DNA of 64,000 nt. Origin: Sparassis latifolia (Eukaryota; Basidiomycota; Agaricomycetes; Polyporales; Sparassidaceae). Both the position numbers and the translations under genes were made by a program. The notes beneath the pieces are model-generated. The model was not told the DNA's origin and did no database searches. It saw only the letters and a program-made list of their open reading frames with translations. Positions 32,447 to 45,636 of this stretch are shown piece by piece (positions within the stretch are counted from its first letter, which is position 1; each line of letters opens with the position of its first letter). The DNA is taken from assembly GCA_018466975.1 (NCBI GenBank), contig CM031555.1:2356001-2420000 (forward strand), written 5' to 3'.

Positions 32447-35400
32447 TCAACACACGACACAGTCCTCCTTGAAACTGAGATTATACATTGCTTTATCGAC
32501 TGTCTTCTCAATTTTCTTCCAGTCCGCCCGTCGTTGAATGAACTCGTAGACGTCCTGTCCAATGTAATCAGTGTACCGAGTCAACCGAAACGAAAACCAG
32601 TAGAAATCTACCTCTGGCTTGTATGCACCGCCATAACGTGTCACGTCTCGCACAATCTGTGCAAGATCTTTGGCGTCGTCAACCACATAGACATGGCCCA
32701 ACATTTTGAGATACGAGAACTCAGCCACCATACTTGGCACCTGGAGTTGTACCATGAGGAGACAAATGACACAGTAGAATCAGCACTACACTACCTTGAG
32801 CGACGAGACGAACGTGTAGTAAGCATTGAGGTCAGAGATCACTTGGAAGCCGCCGTTCAGAGAGATGATCTGTCGCTTGATATGCTTCTGCAGAATACTA
32901 GAGACGTGGACGATGACCCAAAACATTACATCGGAGGAATATTTCAGAGATAGCGCGTAAACAAGAACTCACGCAATTAAACGAATCCCTATCTCCTGGT
33001 AGAAAACCTCAAGTACCTCCTTGTTAGTGCTTCCTTTCAGCAACTGACAATGCGTCTGCAAGCATTGGATAGCCTCTGTACATCCCCGAGTAGGACCGAG
33101 CTCGAGTGGGGCATCTTCCGCAGGGTAATATTCCCGAGGTTTTGTCAGTGTCAGGATGATGTACTCGACCTGGGAGACAGTGAACACGTTTCATGAGCAT
33201 GATGAGTCTTAATAATTACGATCGACGCACCTGGTTCATTAACGCATCGGTACCAGCGTTTAAGCCGGCAGCGACGCAATCGTCCAGGACGTCCTCGAAA
33301 CGTTTCTTCTCTCGAACCACAGGATTCAAGAAATCCGTCCGGTCTATGTGAGGAGACTGTGCAAGAGCATGAAGTCAGATAAGCAGGGAATGAGGCGATG
33401 TATCCCACCAATTCTTTGTCGAAGTAAACTTGCACCATCGACTGCATAGTGTCGCCGATATGGACGAGCTCGAAGAACTGCAACAGAGGCGCAACATTAC
33501 GGGTATCCGTGGTGGGTTGATATGTCTTCATCTGCTCTGTTGCTCTAGTAGTGATACGTCGGGATTGTCGCCTGCAGTGATCTCGCAGAAAAAACATACC
33601 TGTCAAATCCAGGACGGATGTGCCTCTCGCCCAACGCCTGGAGCAATAAAACGAAGAGTTCCTCTATCGTATCCCGCACGCGATGTCCGAACTGTCCGGG
33701 ATAACCGGAAAATGTCTCTGCACGCTTCAGGGATTCTCTGTTGGCGTGAATGAGCTCCAGCGCAATGTCTAAAGAAAGGAGAAGATCAAGTTGGTCGAAA
33801 GCAGCCGCACTGTTGCTCGTGCTAGGTGTCCCGGCCCGGGTGGATGGCGCAGAGGTGGGCGCCGTGCTGGGAATGTCGACAGTCGTGGAAGAGGAAATTG
33901 ACGCTGCAGGAGAATCAGCCTTTTTCCCCGAGTCAGATTTATATGTGGGCATACTCACATCGTGTCGTCCTCTCGCTATCCTTGTCTTTCTTTTCGACCT
34001 TTTCATTCGGCACTTCCTCCTCCTCGTCAGCGACGTCGAATAATGTGCCATCGCCGGTTCTCGCAAAATCCGTCGCATAACCGTTCCTCTCGTTCACACC
34101 CCACGACCCAAGTCTACCGAATGCCCCCGGACCTCCTTGGCCAAGACCGCCCACTCCCACTCCCGTCCCCCAGCGCTGAGGGTTAAGCATAGCGATACCC
34201 TGTACTGCTGCGCTGCTCCCTGAAGTAAATGCGGCACCGACGGCTTTGCCTACGGTACGGGGCACAATGGTTACTGGACGAAGTAGAACATCCGTAAATG
34301 AAGCGAGCACCGTGCGCTTGACCTGTGCAGGGTTGTGTGACCCCAGAAAGCGGGCATGGTCTGGGGTAGTCGCCGTTACTGGTGCTTGTTTGGATAGCTG
34401 GTTGGGCATATGATGTCAAGATAACTAAAACTGTGAGAACAGAAACTAACCTGCTCATCCCACTGTCGACAAGTCATCTCGAAACATTGCTTGACAAGCT
34501 CGATCTCTTCGTCGAGGTACTCGTCCATGTTGGCTTCGAACATATGATAGCTAGCTGAAAGTGAGGGAGCGAAGAGCAGCTACCAAATTGATCACTTACA
34601 CCACATCTTCCGCCATTGTAACGGTGACCATGGAATAACTCCTTTCCTTCGCGACTTGCACGATGACATCCACCATGCGCCATGCCTCTTTGAAACTCGC
34701 GGCCGTGGCTTTCAGGAAGGTCTCGTTGGAGAGTTCACGAGCGCGTTCCAGAAGAGCGTGGATATATTCACCTACCTTACCACGGCGCGATAGAAGTAAA
34801 AAGGTATTCATTAGAGGATGCACCGTTTTGGCAGAAAGTCGGAGATCACGTACGACTTCGTCGGCAAGGCGCTCTGAGAATGAGATGAGAACGTTAGTCG
34901 CAGGGGGAAACACTCGCACTGCCCGCGAGCCGTGTTCCTCGAGCGCCGCCAAGACCTCCGTCATGAAAGAATCCATCGCATCGAAGTTCAGCTGGCCATC
35001 GTTTCTGTACACGCGTTGAACACAATGGGCTTCATGAAAGACGAAAACACGCACGTAAAGTTATCCAGCGGCTTCCACTTACTCTGCTCGTAAAATATCT
35101 CCCGCTTCTCGGCCCACACTCTTCCCAGTTCCCATTCGTTGCCGGAGCCGTCCCACACCTCCCAGCTTGCCTCTGCAGCTTGCCTCATGCCAGTTTCGTC
35201 ATCTTTGCCGTCCGCGACGTCGAACGCGCTGAGCAGGCCATCCTCAAACCGGTCTATGGAGGCTCTGAGTGCACCTCTGAGGGTACCCCAACCACGCAAA
35301 GGTTTAACGCGCGGAGAAAGAAAGAGGGAAAGAAGGCGCAGTGTATGGGCCTGACGATGAAGTGATGGGGCAGGTGCGGGGAAGAGGGCTGACAGAACAG

Positions 35401-36007
35401 CATGGGGTGGAGAAGAAAGAGCGGGAACCAGAGGCTTGAGGAGGGTATGGGCACGAACATACCGTGAGCGAAAGGTCGGTTTCGGTGGAGTAATGATGTA
35501 GCTAGCTGACCGGGGACTACTCGAGGTGGCTGCACTCAATGCACCGACGAAGTCGCCCATTTCGTCTGCCTGTGCACTAACTGCAGCAAAGTCACCGAAT
35601 TCGTCATCCGGAACATCCACGGGGAGAGTGGGCGGAGCCTGTCCTCTTGTCACCGCATTCTTGGCTTTCGCGTGCTCCTCGAGGTCATCGAGAACATCAC
35701 TGAGCTTATGTTTGTCGACGCCAAAAGCATTCCAGCGTACTTCCCATACACGCTCGTCCTTGGCAAGGTTTGCAAGTGCACGAGAAGAACGGGAGTAAGA
35801 AGGGAGGTCGGGGACGGAGATATGATAAAGTATAAGGATGTGAAGGTCGACAGGGAGACGTCCTATGAACTCGAAGTTTGCGGGACCCTTAACAGGTGTC
35901 GTGGGAAAGCTGGCGAAAGGATGAGAAGCCTTGGAGAGAAGGCGACTGGCGGTGGTAGAAGGAGAGGCATAGAGTCGGACAGGCTCGAGAGCAGCGATCT
36001 TGTCCAT
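32447..36007 (-). CDS. RCY1: Recyclin-1 (F-box protein with Sec10-like domain and CaaX end)
   Basis: Fungal Rcy1, an F-box protein acting in endosome-to-Golgi/plasma membrane recycling. The first exon starts 'MDKIAALEPVRLYASPST' and holds the F-box around 'IGRLPVDLHILILYHISVPD'. A linker with acidic and Ser-rich parts is followed by the Sec10-like helical domain: 'DSFMTEVLAALEEHGSRAVR', 'VHPLMNTFLLLSRRGKVGEY', 'FELVHIGDTMQSMVQVYFDK', 'KRFEDVLDDCVAAGLNAGTD'. The C-terminus is 'YEFIQRRADWKKIEKTVDKA' then a CVVC tail, a CaaX-type box as in yeast Rcy1, which suggests prenyl anchoring. About ten exons. A Gly-rich insert lies between the two conserved Sec10 blocks (near 34090-34200). Confidence 0.92.
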
Positions 36008-37227
36008 CGTCAGCGTAGTTCTGTGTCTTCGGGCACGTCAAATTTATGGTCCTGCGTCAATTCTGAAACTCAAGGATAGGACGCTTGAGCATACGGTCAG
36101 GGTGAAGAGGAAGTCAGATTGCTCGCACAGACTACGGCTGGGCGGCGGCAGAGGCACTACCGTCGTACGCGCCCAGGAGAATAGCCGAGTATGGTGACCT
36201 ATGTAGCGCTCGCGGGAAAGAGCCTGGCGAACCAGTAATTCTAGGCCACCGCGGCTACCTGCGTGAATGAAACTCAAAAATCTTGTCAACGATCTGCTCT
36301 AAATGCCAGATCCAAGTTGTGAGCTGTCCTGAGAGCCCCACAGAAGGCACGCACTCTCCACCCGGGCGTGTAACGGGATTCGCGCGCCCTGGGCCTGAGT
36401 CACAAAGTTTCCCTCTTTGGAATTAATTAGGTCACGCCAAAGCGTGGGAGTGGTCAATCAGCGGACGTGACCTATACATGTCTACGCCGGAGCGGCACTG
36501 GTAAGTACTATGAGCGGATGGGCTTCAGGATAGCCGCAGAAAATCTCAGTGGCGTCCGCCGCATCAGTCACTTGCAGGTTCGGAGGCACGATGTAGCTCT
36601 GATTTCAGCGCTCCAAGAGAACTTACATGCCGTATTCTGTGGCTTTGTAATTTAGGCAGAGTTACCGGGTGGGTGTTGTATGCCTATGTTCTTTTCGAAT
36701 GTTGCTTATGCCCTTGAAAAATCAGAACAGAGTTATGTATGTCATGCCCACTTCCAAGCAGCGCTTTCAGACGACTTTGATGTAGACATCGTCTCAACGT
36801 GAGGTCAGGTGTTGTCTGTGATGTTTTCATATATCTTTCTATTTGCGTCGCCCCGAGACACGTTGTCCTAGCCCGCCAGTCACACGGAAAGCATCTGTGC
36901 ACCCCGTGCTCGGGCTGTCGGACTCACTGCGTTTGCATAGGCGTAAACCGAAGGAGCATCCCACACCAAGTTCTCTTCTGGTCACAACAGTACTTTCGGG
37001 CTGATCGGGTGGGGGTGCCCGAGGTAATCATTTTCGTCCTTCCAATGTCAAGCGTAAGTACTGCACGCCGTAGAAACTTCGCACCGTGGTAAACGGCACC
37101 GGCCATTTCTTCTCTGATGAATATGTGAGGGAGATCGTCCCGGAGATTTGGACACTCTTACAATATGGGCAGGCACAGTATTTAAATCCACCCACCACAG
37201 CGCTATGGGTTACCACCCAGGATTGTC
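36008..37227. other. Intergenic region between divergent RCY1 and P450 genes
   Basis: 1.2 kb with no recognised gene. Short frames such as plus 36467-36655 have no family features. A TATA-like TATTTAAAT is present at 37179-37187, about 40 bp before the P450 ATG. Confidence 0.5.
37179..37187 (+). promoter_or_regulatory. TATA-like box of the P450 gene
   Basis: TATTTAAAT lies 40-50 bp upstream of the ATG at 37228. Fits a TATA-driven, regulated promoter, as is common for P450 genes; not tested. Confidence 0.4.
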
Positions 37228-39611
37228 ATGCTGTTCATGGCGAGCACTTCAGTCGGTTTGGCCCACGGGCTTCTGTTATGTGCCTTTACTTTATTTCTGC
37301 ACCATTGTTTGCGCCGACGCTTCATGAAGGCACAGCTGAAGAACCTGCCAGGTACCGCGCCGCAGTCCTTTTGGACGGGTGAGTCTTCCGTCTCACCAGA
37401 GATGTCGAGCGTTGCTATTGATTTTCTGTGCTTCATCGCAGGGAACATGGTCCCTTTTTATCAGCGAGAAGGATGGGACTTTCAGATGGAGGTGGCGCAA
37501 AACTACGGACCTGTGGTAAATATTCACGGTTTTCTCTGGGTCAGTGCATCTTTATGAAGCAGAAACGTTGTCCTCACCGTTGGGATTGAACCTAGGAGCC
37601 AACTTTATACGTGTATGATCCCAAAGCTCTGCACAGCATCATAATCAAGGATCAGTCCAACTATGAAGAGTCGAGTTTATTTCTGCAGTGTGTCTCCTTC
37701 AACGACGTAAGGGATATATTTTAACGGTCTTCCAGAAGCAATCTCTTGACATTCGGCCCTGCGTTGATCTCCACACTGGGTATAACTGATCCCCGACTTC
37801 TACTATACGAGTCCCACTGATCCCGGGACCAAGGTAATCCTCATCGCAAGCAGCGCAGATTGCTGGGGGTCAGCTTCTCCACACACCATCTGCGAGAGAT
37901 GCTCCCGATCTTCTATGAAGTGGCAAGTAGGGTTAGTGGTCTAGTCAGTTCCTACGGTGGATGGAGCTTAATGGGCAGGGTCAGCTGTGCAGTGGAATTG
38001 CGTCGCGCGTGGATGATGGTCCGAAGGACATCGACATGCTTGGATGGATGGTGCGCACTTCGCTGGAAACGATCGGACAGGGAGGATTTGGGTATTCGTT
38101 TGATTCCCTGACTGAAGACCAAGCAGGAGAGTTTGGGAATGCTTTGAGGCATTTCGTGTAAGGCGTACTGATTCTGCCATGGCTCATTATTTGCTCACGT
38201 CCAGCATTTAACTCAGGCCAACAATGTTCTCCTTGGGCATAATACGATTCGCTATACCGTTCGTCGTGACACGGGGCTCTGCGTCGTTCCGCAGATGGGT
38301 ATTAGACATGATCCCAAGCAAACGTGTCCAGAATGTCAAGCAAGCGGTGGATGTTATACACAAGAAGTCAGTTGAAGTCTTACGGTCGAAGACGTCCGCT
38401 TTGCAAAGTGGAGACGATGCTCTGTTACAGCGGGTAGGGGAAGGAAAGGACCTCATGAGTATCTTACGTATGTTGCTTCGTACTCCTTGACCTTGCCTGC
38501 TTATTCGTTACCCAGTCAGGGCAAATATGATTGCAACAGCCGAACATGACAGGCTCTCCGAGGACGAGCTACTAGCTCAGGTGTCGTGAGTGGTAGGCTC
38601 TATAGTGGAAACGTGACGGCTTCTACATCGGACTACATGATCACAGATCCCTCAGCTTCGCGGCGACAGACACAACTTCGAATACGCTCGCTCGAATACT
38701 ACACCTCCTCGCACAACATCCCGATGTACAGCAAAGATTACGTGAAGAAATTTTGGAGTCCCGTAATGGTGGTGTTGTCCTCTCCTATGACGAGCTCATG
38801 AAACTCCCTTACTTGGATGCTGTCTGCCGTGAGACGCTGCGGGTGTGCGTAGCGGAGGGTTGTTCTTTTTAAATTCTGAGATGCTACTTTGCAGGCACCC
38901 TCCAGCTACTTTCTGGCTCGCGAGTGCGCTGTTTCTTTGTCGAACCAACTGACACTGCTTGCTTATATGACTTGACTAAATGGCCAGGAAGGACACGATT
39001 CTTCCTTTATCCCAACCTATCCGCGGTACCGATGGCAAAATGATGGGCAAACTCTTGGTGCCGAAGAACACCAAGATATACATTGGCGTGGCTGGATGCA
39101 ATATGAACAAGGCACTCTGGGGCGAAGATGCGCTTGAGTGGAAGCCCGAACGCTGGCTCTCCCCACTTCCCAGCGCGGTTAGCGCGCTCACATGCCTGGC
39201 GTGTACTCTAATATGTGAGTTGGGTCCCCGCTAAGAGATGAGGCTTACGGACGATTGACTCCTTGTACCACTGTGTCCTGTGTTCCACAGTATGTCATTC
39301 TTGGGCGGCGGAAGGGGATGCATGTGAGTCAATGGACTATCCGGATGACTATAAGATATAAGTCAATGCTTAATGATTGACAGCGGATTCAAGTTCTCCG
39401 TGCTGGAGATGAGTGAGTACGAACGTTCTCTTGGTACACTTCGTACACTGACGACATGGCAGAGGTCATCCTGTCAACATTACTGTCGCATTTCAGGTTT
39501 GCACTAAACGGGCAGCCCATCGTGTGGAACATGTCAGCAGTCAGATATCCTGCTGTAAGCATCGAGAGCCCCAAAGCAGAGATGCCATTGAAGGTGATGA
39601 AGTACACTTAG
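37228..39611 (+). CDS. Cytochrome P450 (microsomal, fungal), probably disrupted
   Basis: Haem mono-oxygenase anchored in the ER by an N-terminal helix ('GLAHGLLLCAFTLFLHH'), followed by 'LPGTAPQSFWTG'. Splicing over more than ten exons gives 'HRKQRRLLGVSFSTHHLREM' (C helix), the I-helix oxygen motif 'LSFAATDTTSNTLARILHLL', the K helix 'LPYLDAVCRETLR', the PERF-like 'WKPERW' and the haem loop 'SFLGGGRGCIGFKF', whose Cys ligates iron. Two places fail to join in frame: after 'HPPATFWLA' (near 38930) the donor would need one more G, and after 'LPSAVSA' (near 39190) one base is missing before 'MPGVYSN'. Either it is a recent pseudogene or the sequence has two one-base errors. All catalytic motifs are intact. 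Stop 39609-39611. Substrate unknown; clan not assigned. Confidence 0.85.
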
Positions 39612-39941
39612 TAGGCCAGAGGCGCTACTATGTCCTGCATGTGTCACAGACCAATTAACGTAGCTTTGGAAAGTGTTATCTGTGCGGTTGTGCGGTGCCT
39701 CCACAAGTAGAGTTCTGACATCGGTGCATACCAGCGAACACTAAGAATTATGGCCGAGGCCGGGGTGAATGAATACACGTACAGTTGTACAACCAGTGTC
39801 ATCGACGCCGAGCCTCCTTCATGAAGACTGCACCGCTGTTATAATAATCGTCACAAAGAACTAGCTAGGTATAGGGCAATAATCTTAGGTAGGCAGTGGC
39901 TTGGAATGGATAATCAGATTACACTTGCTGTGGCGTCCGCG
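39612..39941. other. Intergenic region between convergent P450 and RCO1 genes
   Basis: 330 bp; contains no recognisable gene, repeat or RNA. Confidence 0.55.
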
Positions 39942-42900
39942 TCACTGAACCCTCAACGTCGAGCCCATCTCGCTCGAAACGGACGTCCTATTGAGGGACG
40001 TCGAAGTGGATGCCTGCCTCCGGTTGGCACGACGTGATCGAGACCTGGCAGGCTTTCGGGTACTAGATTGAGAAGGTGAGGTGCTCCCTGCCCCCTCGTT
40101 GATTGCACTAGTGGAAGGGGAGGAGAGAGATGGCAGATTGATGCTAGCAAGACGTGGTAATCGGATTTTGAGAGTTGGGGTTGCATCTGCAGCCTTAACG
40201 GCAGATGGTCCAGCGGAAGCGATGGCAGACGTCGGAGCTGCTTTGATGGAAGAAGGGATTGGTCTAGAGTCGGGTAATTTAGATGGAGGAAGAGCCTTTC
40301 TGCTATTGTGATGTGCCGACAGTGTCTCTGAATGGGGTGGCTCTGCGACACCGCTAGCTTCAAGGCCAACCTCAGCGTCGTTTTGAGCCGTTGTCCCACC
40401 ATTAGTGATAGGCGCAGGTGAGAGTCTCTTGCGGGGAGGTTGACGGGTCCTCTTCGGCCTCGCGGAGATGGAACTTGAAGATAAGTCCGGTACCACTGGT
40501 TCTTGCTTCAAAGTGCTCTTCGGTTGTTCGAAAGAGGAACTAGTGATGGTCGTCAGCGATTCTGTGGATGTTTCCGCGCCACCAGAACGGTCCTTCCTAG
40601 GAGCAGCTCTACGACCAGCAACACGTCGCGTGCGAACAGCTGTGGCTGGTGCGAGCTCGGAATCTATGTGAGTATCTTCTTCTGTGGTGCGCACTGGCTC
40701 GATAGAGGACTGCGCGTGGTTCGAGTTGTCATCGTGAGATGAACGCGTGCGAGCGCCTGAGTGGTGTGATGTTCTGACAGGCAATACGCGTTTGGAACGT
40801 GTCTGGCAACGCACATCTAATAAATAAAACGAAGGCGAGTTGCGATTCCATTCTTACCTTCATACTACCGTTCGCTGGCCTAGCATCGGACTGGGGAGGA
40901 ACTTCGACGCTAGTCTGGGTACCTATATCGATTCTTTGCGCAGCAGTGCCGTTCGTATGGACATTGTCACTGTGCACCGTTGGCGGCTTCTGATGCGACA
41001 GCATGCCGGTCAGTAACTGGCCGGCATTATGAGTTAGGTGATCGCAGGACAAAACTGTGGCTCTCTTACTTGTGCCACCTCAACATCCTCGGTCGTATAC
41101 ATCACAGGTGAAAGGGTGGATGGGAGAATGTCATCATCTTCGCCGAGAGAGCTAAGTGAAGTCAGAGGGGATGACATGCCACTGATATCGTCCAAATTCC
41201 TGCAGCGCTCATCGGTCAGTCGTGCTTTGGATTCGGACACTGATCGACTCACTGCTGAGGCAAAGCACTCTTGTTCCCAACTTTGTTCCAAAAGTCCAAC
41301 ATGATGATCCTCTCAGGAACCCTGTATCGCCGACCATTGATCAAGACTTCATCTACTGCGATTTTGTTCGGAAGAGCAGCAACAGTCTCTGGCTGAACTA
41401 CTTCGATATTGCCATTATTGGGCTGACGAGGTTTTGTGATTTCTATCGGTGTCGCGTTGGCTCTTGGAACACGTCGCTTTGGTTGCTATATGATTCCGCG
41501 TTCAATCTGCGCATGCAGATGTAGAAACTATGCTACACTCACATGATTCTGGTCAGCATGATTGGGGCACATCCACTTCTTGCCCCATGGCGGCATGCAA
41601 GCCAAGGGAGGATCCACGCAATCCAAGTGCCAACTGAGATGACAATAGTCACAGGAAACAATGCTCCTGCCACTGTCGCTAGGTTTGGCATTTGACGTTT
41701 CCCTCCTGGCACGCTTGGCTGCTGGAGCAGCAGCAGCGACGCCCGGTGAAAGAGCAGAAGTGCCACATCTAAAACACAACACAGGGTCACCATTTCTGTC
41801 CTTTAGTCGATAGGGGTCCCGATCCTCAAGCTGACCATGCCGACTACGTGTGTATGAGAAACAGGCCAAATTGTTGAAGCTAGGTACGCACTTCAGACGA
41901 AGCTGTCGCACTTCAGAAGTGTCGACATACGTGCCTCTAGGACTTGCACCGACTGCGCTCATGAACGTAATATCAGCACCAAGAACAAAAGCGATCCGAT
42001 GAGCACCTACCGTCTTTGAAGTGACTCCTAACATCCTGAGGTAGCTGGAACTCGGTAGGGATACTGCTCTCCAAATGTTCGATCAGCGGTGTAATGAATT
42101 TCAATGATGCAGGCAACTTGATTGGGGGTTTCTGCCAGACTATCGGTGAGCAGCTGCATAGCCGTAAAGTGAACCAACTACACCTGTTGAGCAACACATC
42201 CGGGGCAATACCATCTCGCATCTCCTTCTGGCAAATCGGATGCTTCCATCGGAGGATCCAAACACCAGAGATGAAAGGCTTTCGGACACCCATCGCAATA
42301 GACGAGAGATCCCAATGAACGACAAGAAGAACAGTGATCTTGATTGAGCTACACCGAAGTTACGGACGACATCAGAAAAAGCTGTTTTTTTGACTCACCA
42401 GTCTATTGGAGGGAACAACTTCGCTCATGGCGAGTGTGACAGCAAACGGTTCCTCCTTCACTTTGACGCCCACATCCTTTTCTCGCCCTTTGCCTTTATC
42501 TCTTCGCGGGGCCTGACTCCTGCGAAGGCTGTTGCGAGGCGGGGTGGAGTCGTCGGCATTCAATAGAGAATTTGAGCGAGACAGCATCGCCTCGTCAGAG
42601 TCGAGAGGTAGTGATATGGGGTCCGAATCAAGAATGAGGTGTGATGACGACGCCATCGCCTCTTGGATAGGATCAGAGGCGGAGACTGCACCGTTCATAC
42701 TACGCGCAGACGCACGTTGCGCCCTGCTTGAGGCGGAGCTGCCCGGCCAAGTGAGGTAACGCGCACGTTAAAAGGAACGGCGATTTGTGAATCGACAACC
42801 ACGGCGGGATTGTGTCAGTCTTTTTCGTCCGGTCGCAGGAGAATCGTGCAGGACTCACCCCTTGTCTAACCTCGCTCGCTTTCTCCTAGAACCGTCGACC

Positions 42901-43154
42901 TCCGTTGTCGTGGTCAACGGGGCCGCCATGTGTCCTGTATAGGTAGTGCCTGGATCCGATACAGGCAAGTAGGAGAGGACTGTCACAGCTTTTTTGTGAT
43001 CTCTCCTCGGAAGACCAGTCTGTTGAATAGAGACTAAAGGAGGAGGCCCGGGCAGAATTTCTGTAGCCAAGCTCGGATCGCCCTCTAGGTTGGGCGGTTG
43101 GGCGACAGGAACTCCCGGTAGCAAGTACACCGGGACGCCTTCCACAGAGGTCAT
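39942..43154 (-). CDS. RCO1: Rco1-like PHD-finger subunit of the Rpd3S histone deacetylase complex
   Basis: Chromatin reader of Rpd3S, which deacetylates transcribed regions. First exon from ATG 43154: 'MTSVEGVPVYLLPGVPVAQP', ending in 'GSRRKRARLDKG', then a second exon with 'ASDPIQEAMASSSHLILDSD'. PHD finger 1 (near 42190-42330): 'LGSLVYCDGCPKAFHLWCLD', 'WYCPGC'. A linker with the conserved-type 'CFRCG' follows, then PHD finger 2 (near 41555-41680): 'SCDYCHLSWHLDCVDPPLA', 'KKWMCPNH'. Downstream 'DEVLINGRRYRVPERIIMLD' matches Rco1 homologues as I recall them. The C-terminal 290 residues (39942-40814) are Ser/Arg/Pro-rich and look disordered. Confidence 0.87.
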
Positions 43155-44505
43155 GACCGTTAGTGAGAAAGCTGCTGAATGATGCCGCCAGAGCTCAATC
43201 CGTGCTACGCTCACGGATGAACGACCTCAACGCGATGATGGTGGTAAGGACGTAACTACATTCAGCTCGAGGCGTCGCAATTAATATGTACATGCTTTGG
43301 CAACCCCTCTCCAACCACCAACCTCAGAGCAGACAATAAACATCCTTCATTCAACAGCCAACGAGGACAAAGGTTTTAAACCCGGGATAAGATATTATGA
43401 ACAGGTTCTGGAAATTTTCAATGAGACCGAATTTCTTGAATTCATATCAGATGGATGAACTCACCTCTGCTTGATTGGCATCGGAAGTAACGGTCCAATG
43501 AAGTTGATGAAACCGAATATCATATCTCGCGGACGATGCGACTCGGTCAACAACAGTGACGGGAGACCTTCACAACCACCCAGAGTGGCTAGAAGCACTC
43601 ACACATCCAAGCGTCGTCATAAGGGAAGTGAAGGTTCGGCGTCCGTGACGTTCCAGATTAGAGCCTATTCCACAAGATAAACTACAGTTCAAGCAGGAGT
43701 ACGTAGACCATAGGAACAAATCAGAAATGAAGAGAATATCAAGCTTTCACAACAGATAGTCAAAAAACCGGCTGGTCTTAGCCCCGGGCTGTAAGTTTCA
43801 ACGTAGAGACATTGCTCGTAAACATACTTGTAAGTGCTGAGCTATTGCACAAAATTCTCCGCTATTCCAGGGGTAAGACTGGAGAGAAGAGGTTCTCAAC
43901 CGAACCTGAAAACTAGCAAACCTTTCACAGCATGGATGAGTAAACAGAATACGCGTCGCCTTACCTTGCGGCGCGGAAGGAATTGAATATATAAGACAGA
44001 GAGGATACGAAGCGTACCACTCTACAAGACTTGCATTTTGACTGAAAGCTTCCAGATGAGCCCGTTAACGGCCCGGTGAAGACAACGGTAGTTGTGGCAA
44101 ATGAGTCCATCACATGGCAAGATATGGGTCTTGAACAAACATCAGATTGTAAAAGCGCCATACATCTGCTCTGCGCCATCAGAAAGAGTGTATGATAGTA
44201 CACAAACGTGAGGTTTCATGGACCAGGGTGCCAGCACATGGGTTGAGTCATAGCCAGATCATGATGTACTGAGAACAAGTGGACACCGTTTCCAGCGGTA
44301 ACAGTGCAGAAGGCTAGAGAGGTGCCGAACATAACGTAGTCCCAAGCACGGCCGCAACGCAAAAGGTAAAAACAGTCAAGAAGTAAGCTTCTGACCGTGA
44401 GTGGCCATCGTTTCCACGCTGGATAACTGGGTGGTGATCCAGTCCACAAAAGGCAAAGGCCTTGGAATCTAACAGGTATAAACAACCGTCTACGTTCCTA
44501 ACGCC
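43155..44505. other. Long intergenic region between divergent RCO1 and PRP38 genes
   Basis: 1.35 kb, the longest gap outside the mobile island. Minus frames at 43961-44203, 44216-44485 and 44314-44571 have no family features and partly overlap the PRP38 start. No tRNA or snRNA core seen. Might hold promoters or a noncoding RNA. Confidence 0.45.
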
Positions 44506-45594
44506 ATGGCCAATACGACTGTCCGTGGTGCACAGGCAATCCACGGCCAAAATCCTCAGGTAACTCATCATTCACAGAATGAGGATACGATTTCTCACGG
44601 CTAATTTAGTATCTAGTCGAAACTGTTGTCCGAAACCGAATCTATGAATCCACATACTGGAAGGAGCATTGCTTTGCGTTAACAGGTGACTTAGGGTGAT
44701 CGAGAGTTTGTTACAAGAAGCTAGTGTTGATGAATGTCTTTTTTCTCAGCTGAGAGTCTTATTGACAGGGCCATTGGGCTGAAGAGCGTTGGTGGAGTAT
44801 ATGGAAACCAGAAACCAACCGAATATTTGTGCTTACTCTTGAAGCTTCTGCAAATCCAGCCCGAGAAAGAAATATTACTCGAGTATCTTCAGGCGGACGA
44901 ATTCAAGTACGTACTATTTTATACTATCGTGATCGCTCTCATGTTGAATTCTGTGCAGATATTTGAGAGCGTTGGCCGTGATGTATGTCCGAATGACATT
45001 CAGAGCAGTAGAGGTGTATGAGATACTAGAACCCTTACTCAAGGATTATAGGAAGTTGCGGTATCGGAATATGGGTCCGTCTAATATATTCCTGTGATGA
45101 CTACCTTTACTCAATTTCTCACAGGTGGGTATTCTCTAACACATATGGATGAATTCGTGGACTCTCTCCTAACAGAGGAGAGAGTTTGTGATATTATCCT
45201 ACCCCGCCTGACAAAGCGCGACACGCTGGAAGATACTGGCGAAATTGGGCCGAGAAAAAGCCGACTACTGGACGCCATGGAAGGAAAGAGCGAACGTGGA
45301 AGTAACAAGAGCCGCAGCAGAAGTCAGAGTAGAAGCCAACAATCGAACAGGATGGGAAGCGCGAGTCCGGTGCGGAGTGCCAGTGCAGGACGAAGTCTCA
45401 GTCGTGGTAGTAGGTCGCCGTCCCCTGCTGGATCACGATACGTTTCTCGTAGTCCCTCGCGATCACGCTCTGGCTCCAAGTCACCATTCCGTTCTCGGAG
45501 CCGCAGCATATCTCCGGATCGAGTGCAAAATGGTGCACACTCACCGTCGCAGTCGGGAAGTCGCAGTATCTCACCATATCCGATGGAGACATGA
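44506..45594 (+). CDS. PRP38: Pre-mRNA-splicing factor PRP38
   Basis: Component of the U4/U6.U5 tri-snRNP needed for spliceosome activation. The first exon gives 'MANTTVRGAQAIHGQNPQ', the standard PRP38 start. Later exons give 'IDRAIGLKSVGGVYGNQKPT', 'LLKLLQIQPEKEILLEYLQ', 'MYVRMTFRAVEVYEILEPLL', 'DYRKLRYRNMG' and 'LTHMDEFVDSLLTEERVCDI' followed by 'ILPRLTKRDTLE'. The C-terminal 110 residues are an RS-like domain (SRSRSQSRSQQ, 'RSPSRSRSGSKSPFRSRSRS'), as in animal PRP38A. About 45% of the length is conserved PRP38 fold. Its stop lies 42 bp from that of the convergent uL15m gene. Confidence 0.95.
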
Positions 45595-45636
45595 GCGTGC
45601 TGGTCAGAAAGTATGTATATAGGTCATAACGTAGCG

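Noticed and set aside
43155..44505. Possible gene in the RCO1-PRP38 gap
   Set aside because: The short minus-strand frames show no motif, signal peptide or consistent splice structure; kept only as an unexplained gap.
45245..45622. Second long plus-strand frame over the end of PRP38
   Set aside because: It is a shadow of the RS-like domain; AG-rich Ser/Arg codons keep other frames open.
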